NCBI GenBank assembly: GCA_003693705.1
Contig: RBZT01000259.1
Location: 1 to 64,000, forward strand
Direction of reading: 5' to 3'
Source: Polymyxa betae
Lineage: Eukaryota; Endomyxa; Phytomyxea; Plasmodiophorida; Plasmodiophoridae
Length of the DNA stretch: 64,000 bases
Positions 43,094-55,276 of the stretch are shown piece after piece; the stretch's first letter is position 1, and every line of letters begins with the position of its first letter. A model generated the notes under the pieces. It saw only the letters and a program-made list of their open reading frames with translations, was not told where the DNA came from and ran no database searches. The translations under genes and the position numbers were made by a program.

Positions 43094-44537
43094 TTATTGG
43101 CATTTAGCATCCTGCAAGATTCGGAAGAAGTATTCGGACTACAGGCTGATTAGAAAGTGATTGAATTGAACAAGTTTTCGTCTTACTTCAAGAGTTCCGT
43201 CCTCTGGAAGATCAGTAGCGTGCAATGCGTTATTGATGCGATCAGTTCCGAATATGGCTCGAATTGTATTAGGCCGAACGTGCTTTCCTGAGTGACCGTT
43301 CAACTTAAGTGACACAATAAAAAGCACTTATTGTACCAATTTCTGGATCACGGGGGCCTGCTGCATGACGAAATTTCTGTACAATGTCTTCACCTCCGTG
43401 AATTTGCAGAACAATCGATGCACCCGAAGTAAAGTTGTCGACTAAATTCTGTAAACTGGTTAATCTGGCTCCGATAAGGACAAGAAACTAACGCTGTATT
43501 GAGGAATAACGGTCTTATACACTTCAAGAAACTCTTCCTATTGCAATTTTAAATATAATTGTAGGGTGTACGTGATTGTGATTACAGCTGTGGGCCGATC
43601 CAGATATAACAGTTCGGCAGCAGATAGTTCAAATCCCCGGTCTGTGATGGCCTGGATGATCTGACCTGAAAGTCCATCACGAACGGCATGAGGCTTAATG
43701 ACCGCAATTGTGCAATTATTGAACACAGCTGTGCTCGGTAACCCATGCTGAAAGCACACATGAAGAAACTAGAGATAGTTTCAGAATTATGGACTTCAGG
43801 AACTCATGATACTGCACCTGCTGGTAATGTTTCAGATCAGTAGCAATCAGAAGTTTATCGTTGAGCGATAGAGATGATTTGCACTTTTCAGCCAATGAGT
43901 GAACGGCGTTGGGTGCAATTAACTCGAGAACTGTGCCAACTCCATTCGAGAGCGCTTTAGCCGACCATCTGATCTGACAATCAGTTGTACAAGAGAACCT
44001 AGTTTCAGTAATACTTGGATTCGCCTTCAGGAAGCAATGCTTTCGCTTGCTGGTCGCTTAAGCGAACAGTTAACAGTCTCGACAAGGAGAATCCTGATTG
44101 AATAAAGCTGTCAATAATTTGGCCCATTTGTGCCTGAGCGGAAGGCAGAATCATGCAAGCAGTCCTAACAAGAGTGAATACAATAACCGGACAGGTGAAG
44201 GTATAAAACCTGGCTAATCGTTGCTGTAAGCGATCACGGGTGAAAGTATCAGTGAAGTCTACGATTTTAATCTGGCGGGAATACACAGAAACACAACCGC
44301 CAATGAAAAGGTTGTCTAATTTGACAGATGGGTAGACGACACGCTTTAAGAAGGTTCGATGATTTTTCAAATCGAACTGATTCAGCAGTGATTATTACAG
44401 AAAGTTGTACATTGTTCCCAAGTCAGTACCATCTCAATTGAGTTCGATTCCGGCCAGAAAAACAAATTGTAACGGCGAAGCAGCGATGCTTGCGGATCAA
44501 ACCATTCCACTACGAATGAATATCGAACGTCTTCCAT
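43094..44537 (-). CDS. NME7-like axonemal protein (DM10 plus two NDK domains)
   Basis: The first exon begins MEDVRYSFVVEWFDPQASLL, the DM10 domain of NME7, and the next continues KNHRTFLKRVVYPSVKLDNL and LFIGGCVSVYSRQIKIVDF. A first nucleoside-diphosphate-kinase-like domain follows in degraded form (TACMILPSAQAQMGQIIDSF where TALIKPDA is usual). The second is better preserved: CTIAVIKPHAVRDGLSGQII, then AAGPRDPEIGT, RAIFGTDRINNALHATDLPE with the active-site His, and a final exon SEYFFRILQDAKCQ ending in TAA at 43094. NME7 is part of the gamma-tubulin ring complex and of ciliary doublet microtubules (a microtubule inner protein), so the gene is good evidence for a cilium. Middle exon borders are approximate. 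Confidence 0.87.
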
Positions 44538-44601
44538 GGCGATGAAAAAGAGACAAAACTGTGACAGTTCTATCGGTACACTATGATGATCAGAGAGTTT
44601 G

Positions 44602-44811
44602 TTATTCATTGGGGATCTCATTGAGATTGATGTCAGCGAAGACCAGATCGTCAGTTCTTATGATCGCCTGCTTATAAACTCCAATCGATGTCGATAACTG
44701 TTCGATTAGTAGCTGGCTTAGATCGCCGCTGACTTCTACCAGCTTTCCCTGAACATCAACCCTAACCAAGTCTATATCAGTCTATGGGCAACCTCGATCG
44801 AAGCCATACAT
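44602..44811 (-). CDS. Possible small gene or unplaced exon, minus strand
   Basis: A minus-strand frame reads LVRVDVQGKLVEVSGDLSQL, continues through IGVYKQAIIRTDD and ends FADINLNEIPNE with TAA at 44602. It looks like real protein, but the frame has a stop just upstream. The only nearby ATG (44811, MYGFDR) would need a 21-bp intron, far shorter than the other introns here. A distant first exon is equally possible. No family recognised. Confidence 0.3.
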
Positions 44812-45197
44812 ATCCATCAGGTGGAGGTAGATCTCAGCCTTGGCCTGACAAGCGTCCTGCCAGAATCGCAGAAGCTGCAGGTGCTGATCTGCGGCAGCGG
44901 ACGACATTGGCGGACATATACAGAATCGTTGAAATAAGACACACGATGGTAAATGTCACAATAGCAACGTCTAATGGAAGTGAATATAAGATTCCACTGG
45001 GCCTATGTACTGGTTTAACTGGGCTAGATCATTCCATAGTCGAATCGCAGTGCCCAGTTCAGTCTAACCCGCCCACATTGACGATAATTGCAGTCAATAG
45101 AGCACGGGTTCCAACTATAATGTACTGTATAGGCAATCATGTTTGGTTTTACGATACAGTAGATGAATTCGTGTTCCGATTAGCCCCACGTCTCTGA
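44784..45197 (+). CDS. Hypothetical protein
   Basis: An open frame of 137 residues starting MGNLDRSHTYPSGGGRSQPW, continuing with a polar middle and ending RVPTIMYCIGNHVWFYDTVD before a basic end. No signal peptide, domain or splice extension was recognised. It overlaps the possible minus-strand exon at 44602-44811, so at most one of these models may be right in the shared part. Confidence 0.33.
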   Translation: MGNLDRSHTYPSGGGRSQPWPDKRPARIAEAAGADLRQRTTLADIYRIVEIRHTMVNVTIATSNGSEYKIPLGLCTGLTGLDHSIVESQCPVQSNPPTLTIIAVNRARVPTIMYCIGNHVWFYDTVDEFVFRLAPRL

Positions 45198-45506
45198 CAA
45201 GGGCATGCTTACAGCGACGGGATTTGCGTTGACGCAAACTGTCTTGGCAGAGTGAATGTCACATTGATCGCCCCACCACAGTCGTTTTGCGGGCTGCTTA
45301 TTGATTCGATCACCAAGACAATGCTTCTTCCATAATCGCCTGACTGTTTATAATACATACAAAATTCAGTGCAATTAACAACCAGGAGGCTGCGCTTGTG
45401 TTTACCAGAACCGCTTTCATTTTCTGGTCCTTTTATCTGTTTAATCTGGTCGTCATTGTTCTTTCAAGGCGTCGACATTGCGGATTCGCATCCGATCAAC
45501 TGGGCG

Positions 45507-48500
45507 ATGACCGCCGCCCAGGTATGTGCTCACGGGTTCGAGCGCATCATCAAGGCCTGCGGCTGGAGGCAGGGGGCCTTGAAGGCTTCAGTGACATCGG
45601 CCCTGACGAAATGTCGCGAACCGAACGCCCCTGATAAATTAAGTAAAGTCGGACGCTTTATATGAAGATCTGGTAATCCGTTAACATTTGTTTGATAGAG
45701 CATGTTCGAAGCCTTAACGGCAGCCTGCTCTTCGAAATCGAATTCGTTAGTGGAAATCTGCTTGGATATATTCTGTGAACTGCTCTCCAAAGATGCTATC
45801 ATTTCAGTGTTTCAAATAGAAATGGATTCTCCCACTCATTTGGTTACTATCGATGAGGTTCGTTTTCCTTCAATTAACAATTACAATTTTTCACTTCGTA
45901 TTAGGTTCTTCAGCTTACATATCCTGCCATAATTGATGGCAATAGCCAAGTCAAGACCAATGGTCTCAAGGTTTGTAGATTTTATCTACTAGAGCAACAA
46001 CTCAATTTTTGCAGGTGATGTTAATGGCGTCATCTGGGCAAAGAAATCGCATGCACTTTGATTCGGTGGTGCTTTGTGTCAAGACATGCATCGATGTTTA
46101 CGCCAGGACAGACAGCTCAGCAAACCAGACGGCGGCTTCAGCGACCTTAACTCAAATATTAACAACAATGCTCTCGCGATATGATCATGATGTCGGCAAT
46201 GGTGCTGCAGCGATCGTTGAACCATCAGAAGAAGTAAGATTTCCACAACAATATAATATTTATTTAAGAGCAATCTTAGGAAATCGTTGTCAGCATTGTT
46301 GATAGTTTAGTGAATACAGTCTGCAGAGATTTCGGCGAGGGTCAAAAGGAGATTGGAAAGGATATTCTGCGGTCTCTGGATACGTTATTAAGGCTCAGCA
46401 TGAAGAAATCTGCCCCTGATGGTTAGCTATGATACATCAATTTTTCTGCAGTTAATCAATGGCAAAGGTCCCGATAATCGTATGCAAACGTTTGCAAGAG
46501 AGATGGTTTTATTACTGCTGCGTAATGGTGGCCCCAGATTTAAATCCAGTCCTTCTGTCATTGAACTTTTCAATGTGAGTTCGCACTTAGCATTTGTGAT
46601 GCCAGACTGATCTGTCGCAGGAATTTCTGATCGGTCCTTTTATCGCCAATGCAGTCAGTCCATCGCCTAATGACTTCCGTCTTGCGGTGTCGATTCTGAG
46701 TGAGGGCTGTTAATTTTAATTGTCAATGCCATTCAATATTTGAGCTCAGGTACGATAGCGATTAATTTCTCTGCATCGCTCTCGAATCCACTCTCGTTAG
46801 CCATTAACCATCTTATGAATGTTGTCCTTGAAGGCATGCCATAGCTTAGTCAGACACCAAGCTTCTCTAATTATATAGTTCAGGCTCGCTCCGAGCTGAG
46901 ACTCATATTTTGATATTGTTGGAATTGCTGTCATTCCTTTCAAGTCGCAGTCATGTTTTAGGCGATCTGTTCGTTCCCAAACAAGTTCAATCGACGGCAC
47001 CGAAACTTTTCTTCAGCATTCTTCGCATGCTGCAAGTAATCGAAGGCTGAACTTGTGATTTTTATTTCTGACCTAGTGCTCAAGGCGTGCATCTCGAACA
47101 CTGTTGAGAAGTCATCTTCGACCGCTGTTAAGGCTCACCCAATTATTGTCCAATCTGTCCGAACGCTAGGGCTTATAGCAGCCTCATTGCATCTCTGGAT
47201 AGGTTTATTGATTTTCACGCCGAGTTTAGCTTTAACTCAATTTGCTCTAGATACGCTGCCCAATAATGGTCAATCTCTGTCTCGGAAATCAAGTGATACT
47301 TTAGGAACATTTCATTCAACGAGCGATATGGAATCATCGTCTTCTCCTCGTTCACGTCCTGTTTTTCTGCAGGATGTTACGACACAAATAATTCAATGTG
47401 AGAGACCTGTTAACCCTGTTGATATCTTAACTGCTAAACATGGAATCATGAACCTGCTTAGTCAGGGTAAATTCAAATATCCTTTCGCATTGCTTGGTGT
47501 TGAAGACGCGATTTTAGGATGGCCGCCTGCATTGGCCGCCCTCTCACAGGCCACTGAACGCTGTGCGAACGATGCAGAAACTTGGAAGAGGTGCATTGAT
47601 TCGTATAAAGAATTTGTCCTTTTGTCAATGGCAATGGATGCTTCTGTTTCTAGACAAACTTTTGTCCAAGCTCTTGTGAATAGGTTGGCGTTCACTGATA
47701 TCCGTTTCTCGACTATTTAACAAATTTAGTACCAAGCTGTTTAACATGAGAGGTTCGATGTATGGAACCAATGCGCCATCACCTTCTGTTACTCTCACCG
47801 CCAATCATCGCTATGTCATTTCAATTGTGCTCGATCTTGCTGTTCACAATTGCGATCAGCTTGATGAGTCTTGGGATGTGGTTCTGCATTTTTTCTGGAA
47901 TCTTGAGAAACATGTTGTTAGAACAGAGCCGACTCTGAAAGATCAAATCCAGCAAGTATACAACGGCTCTGGTCAGTTATCTGATGCCGCTGTTATTCAT
48001 TTTACCACTTCATCTTGCAATGTATCACAACAGGTATGGCTGGTGTTTGTTGACCGATTTGGAGCTGTTTTTCATGAGACGGATCTCGTCAGGAACTCTC
48101 ATCTGGCGGAATCAAAATGCTGGAACGACTTGCGAATATTATGATTCAAAATCTGCACCGTTCTGTTGAGAAAATCAAACATATCTGGTCGCTACTTCGC
48201 GTTCATCTTGCTCAGGTAAACCAATTCCTTGACTTAGGTCCATACTTTATAGCAGATTATAGGCGGCTAATACAAATTCAGCCCCAGTATGTGATGCCGT
48301 CGTCGCTTCCATTGCTAAGATTCTTAATGTGGTTCTAAGTTCGCAAGCTCCTAATCATGTAGCCCATTGTTTGCTTTAATCCATGTATGTTATAACATCT
48401 CACTTAGGTAACTCCTCTACAAGGACAATTCGTGGACATCTTTATTTCGATCATGTAGTACTTTTCTGGCTGATTTCTTACGGCAGTTCTCTGATTGCAT

Positions 48501-50153
48501 TGGTAAGGGGTCCAAGACATGACCCGGCTCAATGGCATCGTGTAGTCTCTGCTCTTTCAGAACTCATTGTTTCTCATGTCGAATCAATCTCGAGTGCGTG
48601 GCATGATATTCTCGTGGTTATGACGTTCGCATCCAAAGAAAAGAGTTTGGATACTGTTCTGCTGATTTTGAAGATGGCCTATGTTATTTGTCCACAGAAA
48701 ATCAATCTTTTACAACTTGTACGTCTCAGCTGTTTTTCTTCTATCTTGTATCTTGATTCTCATTTAGAACGAAGTTCAAGAATTGATTACTGTCGCCGAC
48801 GTGTTATCACATTGCGAATTTCCATATGTGCAGATTCACGCTGTAGCACTAATGTGCATTATTACCCAAGGTCGATTTATTTGCATTGATATGTATTCTT
48901 TACCCAATATGCTTAGATGCTTGCGAGTCAGAATCCAGATCCCAATTGATCCCTGGGGTCATTTCTTCGCTACTCATATCTCTCAGCGCCGTATTGCCAT
49001 TACCGAAAACTTTGATTGAACGCAGTCTCGAAGTATGTCGATCGGTACCAGCATTGAGATTTAAACTTACCAGTATCAAATTCAGGCTATTATCGGCCTA
49101 GCTCACAGTCACGGAAAACCTATTTGGAAAAGACTTCAAGCCTCGGCTTTTGAACCTTATTTAAGCGACCCAGCTTTGAATTCGGTATGCTCTTGAAAAA
49201 TCGTTAGTAGTGTGTTCACTTGAAGGTGATCTCCAGGAACCAAGCACATGTACCCAGGACAATGCTATATCTCTCTTTAGGCAATTAAGCCTTGACATTC
49301 TGTATTCCATTACTGATATCTTTCTTGGTAAAACTGCGACATTGTCCTTGTTTTCAAACTATCTCATATTCTCACAGATTTGTTTCCAGCATCGTCAGAC
49401 AGTCTCTCGATTATTACTGATATGCTAATGCAGGCTATCGAGAAGTGTTCTTGTGCTTCTACTGTCACGCAAGCATCCGTTTGTCTGGCGCGGCTTTATA
49501 CTATCCAGTCTGGTTCGCATCTTGCCAGAATCTTCAACGATATATCCGCTTTGCTGGACAGATTAGCGGTGCGGTTACAAGAACCAATCGTTTTCAATGC
49601 TACTCTTATTGTTGTGGATCATTTGATCCTTCAACAAGTTCTTCCTGCAGAGCTTAACGAGATGAGCGCAGTGGAACGCTCACTAGAAAAGATCCTGGCA
49701 CTGACTCGCAATAGTAATCAGCAATTGTATCTTTGATATGTTGTGTACGCTCAAATATGGTTAGGCGAGAACATTTCGTTGGAATCTTTAGCTTTGCGTG
49801 CACTTGTTCATCTTAGCAGCACCCAAAGAAGTCGATTCCCTTCATTATGCAATGGAATTCTGCTAAAAACTTTTGACCATCTCTGCCTAGAAGACAAATT
49901 CATCGATGCTTCCAGCAGAGTCCCTCATGGTAAAAAAACCATAGCTTCAAGTCATGAGTTATTTAATGTTGCCAAAGATATGTCGCTGTGTCTAGTTTTA
50001 TCAGCACTTCACGCTATCTCCGCTGATGATTTCTGGAGAGATTTTTGTTCTCGCAATGAGCGCCCGCATCGGCTTTTTTTGCAGATTGAATCTAATTCTG
50101 AACCGGTTCGTGAATGCGTGAAGAAATTGCTCTCTGCTAGGGTTGGGGCATAA
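45507..50153 (+). CDS. MON2-like large protein (BIG/GEF family DCB-HUS scaffold, no Sec7 seen)
   Basis: A multi-exon gene with helical-repeat sequence throughout. The N-terminal DCB part is recognisable: MTAAQVCAHGFERIIKACGW, a phase-0 splice to SMFEALTAACSSKSNSLVEI and CLDIFCELLSKD, then VLCVKTCIDVYARTDSSANQ with TAASATLTQILTTML. A HUS-like box follows (MQTFAREMVLLLLRNGGPRF, EFLIGPFIANAVSPSP). Later segments (ILTAKHGIMNLLSQGKFKYP, QLDESWDVVLHFFWNLEKHV, MLERLANIMIQNLHRSVEKI) fit the C-terminal repeats of MON2 and BIG proteins. No Sec7 signature was found between HUS and the rest, which points to MON2, a scaffold for endosome-Golgi traffic. Several introns were not resolved exactly. Confidence 0.7.
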
Positions 50154-50231
50154 GCACACATGAAACACAAACGAAAAGATGGTTGGCTTTCAAGGTCAAA
50201 TGTACAGTGCAATACAAATTTATTTATCATT

Positions 50232-53200
50232 CTATAGCCATTTTAATGATCGCTGTTTTCGTTTAGCCATGCCAGAGGAGAAAAAGATCCCAATTGCAAC
50301 AGCAGAGACAGTGGCAAGCAATAAGGGGAGATTAAAATCGGAATTCAGTAGATCAAATGGACGGGAAGGATGAGTTCTTGTGGTAAAGATGTCTAGACCA
50401 GCCGAAGCTATGATACTAGCAGATTCTAGCTCCGTGCCTGAAGAGGAAATCGAGCTGCCATAACGGATTTACTTTTACGATTTTAGAAAACATAGCATAC
50501 GTACTGGATTCTATTGACAGCACGGTCATAATTAATGATATTGAGAGGATTTACAGTGATTGAAGGAGGGGTTTGACGCCAAGTAGCATCCGAAGTGATG
50601 GAATATAGATCGACCATGTATAGCTGACCCGAGCACAAACCGATCATAATCTGAACAAAAAGAAATTAATAATCTGCCTGATGATTGGAATATTTTACCC
50701 ACTTGCTTCATTGTAATTCCACGAAGCGTTTTGGTAGATCCCAAAGAGCAAATTGCGTTTTGGAAAACAAAAGCTTGCGCTATAGCAGGACCTACAACCC
50801 ATCTTCAGTGGAAATAAAAAAGGCACAATAATGCTACCGTTGTGATATAGCTCAACGATGCCTATATTGAACAGCATGTCGCGGCTGTTATAAAATGAAT
50901 AAACAACGACGTTTTCGATAATAGTCACATGACACTGTTCAAGGCGGCTGGCACAATGAGGATGCTCATTGCGATACAGAACATTGCCATTTTGCCCATC
51001 AACCACCAACAACGAAAGAGTCGTCCCAGAAGCAGTCAGAAGGGCACGAAAAGGCCTATTTTGATATTTGAACAAAATCTGATCGGCCTTGTTGATGAAT
51101 GGACTCGGAATAATTTCGTTTGGATTGCTGCAAGCAGACGATGTAATTACAGTGTCAGATGGAAATCGGTACCGCCAAATTAGCTCGTTGCTTGTAAGCT
51201 GAGAGATCATTAGTAAACTATATATCTGCAATAGCGATGTCTTACCGATTCCGAAACGCTAGCACGATGACCTTCAATGGCATTTTCGGTAATAGACACA
51301 TTATTATAATACAACCCGCTGGGATACAATTTGGCAACATGGCCAGCAATGTTCTTTGGGACAATATCGCAACCGCCTAAGAAGTGATAAATAAACATTG
51401 GATTAGAGACAAAAAACTAACCGGAAAGCAGAGATACAAACAAGAATGAAGAAGCAGGAGATGTTGACAAAGGATACTCTACTGCTGCAATGACCTTACT
51501 GTCGAACTTTTGTGTGATTGCATTAATGGCGCCTATATCAGATTAGAAACGGTATTAAGTCCACAGGCATTTCGGCAGCAAATGACGTGACAAATAAAAA
51601 AAACAATACCGGATACAAGATCGATCTGAAGAGCGTAATGACCACCAATAAGAAACACTTCGGGAAGAGAAAAGACGCGAATATAATCCGAGTCTGTAAA
51701 GTGATAGGGAACCAGTGATAGACTCCAGCGTAATTGTCCTGTAAGACTACAAAGTGCAAACAAACGTGTTCGCGATACAATCAGAACGATCTTCTTCATT
51801 CCGAAAGAGCTGTTGTCGAACGGAAGGGCATTTTCACTGGAAATCAGCGTATCCAAAGTAAACCTTAAGCTTTATATCAGCTCCGAGCATCCCAGAAGTA
51901 CAGTTTGAGCATTACCCAGAAAACCCCGATAAGGCGTCAGCCAGAAACTGTTTGGCCAACTTATACTGTATCCCTAAACGAGGAATAAAAGACGGGAAAT
52001 GATCCAGTGAAGCTCTGTTATTGGTTAGATCAAGATGAAGCAAATGGAAATTCTTACAGTGATTGCTCAGTGGGAGAAGCGACCAGAACGACTTGTTGAG
52101 ACGATGCTATCGCTTCATAACGAACCCATAATAATGACTTTTTGACTAAAACAAAATTAGATATGACGGTCGTCCCAGTAAGCCTGCATACTAATGTCGA
52201 AACACAAAAATGAACCATCTGCAGAAGAGACGCTACAGATTTCGTCTTTACAGTAAGCCGAAGTAATTAAGCCATAGTCGTTCATGTCGAAAGGAACCGA
52301 CCCAAGCAACGCCGAAGCCTTTGACAGGTAAATCTGGAAAAGTTGAATGAAAGAATTCAGTAAACATAGCTCGTCCAACCTTATCACTGGTTTGAATCAA
52401 GCGAATTCCTCCAGACCAATGCTCTGTTTGAACAGATTCAGGGATTGAAACAGTTGGTACTACAGCTTTCGTGTTCAAATCTAAAGTGATTCTGCGGCCA
52501 GATGCGAACTTCAGTTCACTCAAAGAGACGTCCAAGGTTGATGCGGATACGAAATCTCCAGCATGAGTATCAAAAGGGATTTTATCTGAAAGGTCGCCGT
52601 TGATGACTTGTTGAGCAAAAGTAGACGTAATCAGAAAGCCATTGCTCCCGCTTATTGGCAAGAATCTGAAAAACGCTTTTAAAGAAAAGAATAAGAGAAA
52701 GCGAAGCAGAATCACTTTGAGTTTTCATTGATGTTGAGCGACTTTGAGCGAACAGAGACACCAGATTGGTCAAAAGTATCAAATCTGATAGTATTGGATT
52801 CATCTTTGAGTACAACATCGATTAAGTTAACAGAAGGGCCTCGAGCAGCGACATTCTCAATAGTTTTGGTTAATGAATAAACCTTCTCGCCGGTCGTGGC
52901 ATCGAATGCATGAATGCAATTACGACACCAAGCTATAATCAGAGAAGATGTTTTCAACAACTGAAATGAAGAATCATATTTCTTCTCAATCTGATCAGGA
53001 GCAGAAAAAGAACGCGTCATTGCTTTTAATGATCCATCCGAAGCCGACCTACAGAGTATCACAGAAAGCTCAAAGAGATGGAAGGTTATGTACCATATTG
53101 CTAAATTGGGATCAGACGGTGAGCCTAAAGTTGTGTAAACTGATGCAGATTCATCGTCTAATAAGAACCCAGAGATGTATTCATGTTCAGGAAGGACTTG

Positions 53201-53465
53201 ACGCCAGATAATCTCGTTATCATATGTTCGAATTGCAGCTAATACTGCAGCGGACGTCCCTACAATTACCGATGACCGATAGAATTCAGCATATTTTACT
53301 GGGCCGACATTCTTCTGGTACCTGTACGCCAAAAGTCAATTCAATTAAGAAGCTGGCAACGCTGGCCTGCTCGTACCAATCAAAACTGCCAATCTGGTGC
53401 TGATAGAGACCATGTGATAGATGTAGACATGATAGAAGTGTGAGATAGACAATGATATGGAACAT
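50232..53465 (-). CDS. EMC1: ER membrane protein complex subunit 1 (EMC1)
   Basis: The start at 53465 gives a signal peptide (MFHIIVYLTLLSCLHLSHG) followed by LYQHQIGSFDW, which splices in phase to YQKNVGPVKYAEFYRSSVIV, the conserved EMC1 N-terminus. PQQ-like beta-propeller repeats follow (AIRTYDNEIIWRQVL, IAWCRNCIHAFDATTGEKVY). The C-terminal region contains RALLTASGTTLSLLVVDGQN and VTIIENVVVYSFYNSRD, then SITVNPLNIINYDRAVNRI and DIFTTRTHPSRPFDLLNSDF, and finally one transmembrane helix (NLPLLLATVSAVAIGIFF) with a basic end (KRKQRSLKWL). EMC inserts tail-anchored and multipass membrane proteins. It is convergent with the MON2-like gene, 78 bp between stop codons. Confidence 0.85.
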
Positions 53466-53883
53466 GATTGCATAAAGAGGGGTCTGTTATCTGGGGTGAT
53501 AATCTGGGGCCGTGGGGTCTATCTATAAACACAACATCTCGCACTAATACAAATGTCATTAGGCAGATTGTTGCATTGGTTGGTAGTTGGCAGTCGATTA
53601 CAATTCCAGACGCTTCAACAGTCTGGGATCTGGTTGATGCGACCAAGTAAGACAACGCTTTAATGAGTCGAATCCGTATATCATGATGGAGCACTACAAT
53701 CTCCCTTCTGTTGGATTGAAGTCGATCCAGTATTGTCAAATCACAATACATTTGCTGATATCATTCATATATTAACGATTACGTCGTTTGTATCTGCGAT
53801 TCTGGAATTTGATAACAGATTATGTAAGCCCGTTTCTTCCAACAACAGATTAGACCACGTTGTCGTCCAATAGTCATCGTTTT
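53466..53883 (+). other. Gap between EMC1 and RSP2, possible small plus-strand gene
   Basis: Two plus-strand frames look protein-like: one around 53475-53645 (NTNVIRQIVALVGSWQSITI, DASTVWDLVDATK) and one ending in TAG near 53876 (SPFCWIEVDPVLSN, FADIIHILTITSFVSAILEF). No ATG or clean splice joins them, so no gene is called. The interval must also hold the EMC1 promoter and the RSP2 3' end. Confidence 0.3.
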
Positions 53884-55113
53884 TATTGGTTCTCTCCAGG
53901 AGCAGCACCATCTCCTTCGTTGGCAGATGGCACCGGATCGGGAACTGCTGAAAACTTCGCAATTGTCTTTCGCCATTCCCGTTCAGCTGCAAATGCACGA
54001 ATATCGGCTTCTAGAAGCTGCTCTCTCAACAACAGCGAGAGCCTTGTCGCCTCTCCGAAATCAACCTTGGAGATTTCCCGTGATTGTCCTAACCATGTTC
54101 ATTAACAATTTGCAGTTAATGCTTCACTCAATCAATACCAATCGTATCGAATGCAATTAGAAAATGTGTCGGAATGCGAGGCGCTTCGATCAATTCGGGT
54201 TCCGACGGCGTCTTTTCTGTTTCTGTTTGTTCGGAATCCGCTTGCTGTTCCGTCTCTGTTGGTTTTATCGGTTCTGGTTGAGGCGGTTTCGGACCGAGAC
54301 GATACGTTCCGTCTTCCAACGTCAACGCAGCGTCATGCAGCAACGTTCCATATTCAATCAAAATGGCTCCGTACGACCCTACATCCTTCCGCCGAAAGAA
54401 CCTCAACTTCTGTGTTGCTTCCCCTAAGAATGTCAACATTTCGCATTCAGTACAGGTGCATCGAACCTAAAATTGTGTTTGGAATGTGCAGCGTTTTAGG
54501 TTGGTAAGGTCGCTGAACGACGGGCGCTTCAGATTCCTTCTCGTCCGATTGCAATTCTTGTTCAGCCTCGGGCTGCTGTTCCAACAGGGATAAGGTGATA
54601 GCCGGCGGTGTTAATCTCTGCCCGATCATGAATTCGTGGCCAGGCGTCGCTGAGAAGTATCGAATGCATTTTTGCCCATCAACATCTTCGACAACTCCGG
54701 CGTAGACCTAAACAGGATTTAGGGGCCAGCACAGTCCTGAGACTTCATACCCCTGTAGCGTTCAAAACGTGATGCAGTAGATTGACAAACTCGTTCACGA
54801 CCTCGATAGGCCAGATCAATTTTATCGATTTCTCTACGAAATCAAGTTCAAACTGTAAACGTTGTGCTCGCGCCGCTGACTTGGCTTCAAGCGCAGCGAT
54901 TCGTTTTGATTGTTGGTTTCTAGAAGCGAGCTCTAGTTGCTCAATGGCGATGGTGCGAAGGGGTTGGCCCTCTTGTCGCTTCCGATTTTCAACATAATTC
55001 AGGAGAAACTGGGACAGAAAATCCACTGAATCGTCAGGAGACTGGATCATGCAGGCAGCTAAGCCATCAGCCAAAACATCGCCGATGTTCCTCTTTAAGT
55101 ATTCAACATCCAT
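53884..55113 (-). CDS. Radial spoke RSP2-like protein (DPY30 + GAF)
   Basis: The N-terminus is a DPY30 dimerisation motif (MDVEYLKRNIGDVLADGLAA, DFLSQFLLNYVENRKRQ), followed by a coiled coil (SRNQQSKRIAALEAKSAARA) and a GAF-like domain (VNEFVNLLHHVLNATGVYAG, CIRYFSATPGHEFMIGQRLT). An acidic Pro/Glu-rich linker, a segment LTFLGEATQKLRFFRRKDVG and a last exon (REISKVDFGEATRLSLLLRE) lead to TAA at 53884. A DPY30-GAF order is characteristic of radial spoke protein 2 of Chlamydomonas, which links spoke heads to stalks in motile cilia. With the NME7-like gene it supports a flagellated stage. Exon borders in the middle are approximate. Confidence 0.75.
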
Positions 55114-55276
55114 TCAGTCGCAGTCAGATAACTATCCCGCTCAATAGATCACAGCGATCGTACCAATAATACATATCCAAGACAGTTCTCTTCTATGAAT
55201 CAAACTTTTCGGGGAGCGTTGCTGTGCTTGTTCAATACGTTTTTGACAGATCAAAACCTCTCGTAATGAGACTGAA

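Noticed and set aside
44774-44811. 21-bp intron that would give a start codon to the minus-strand exon at 44602
   Set aside because: Far below the 43-97 bp range of well-supported introns; kept only as a low-confidence option.
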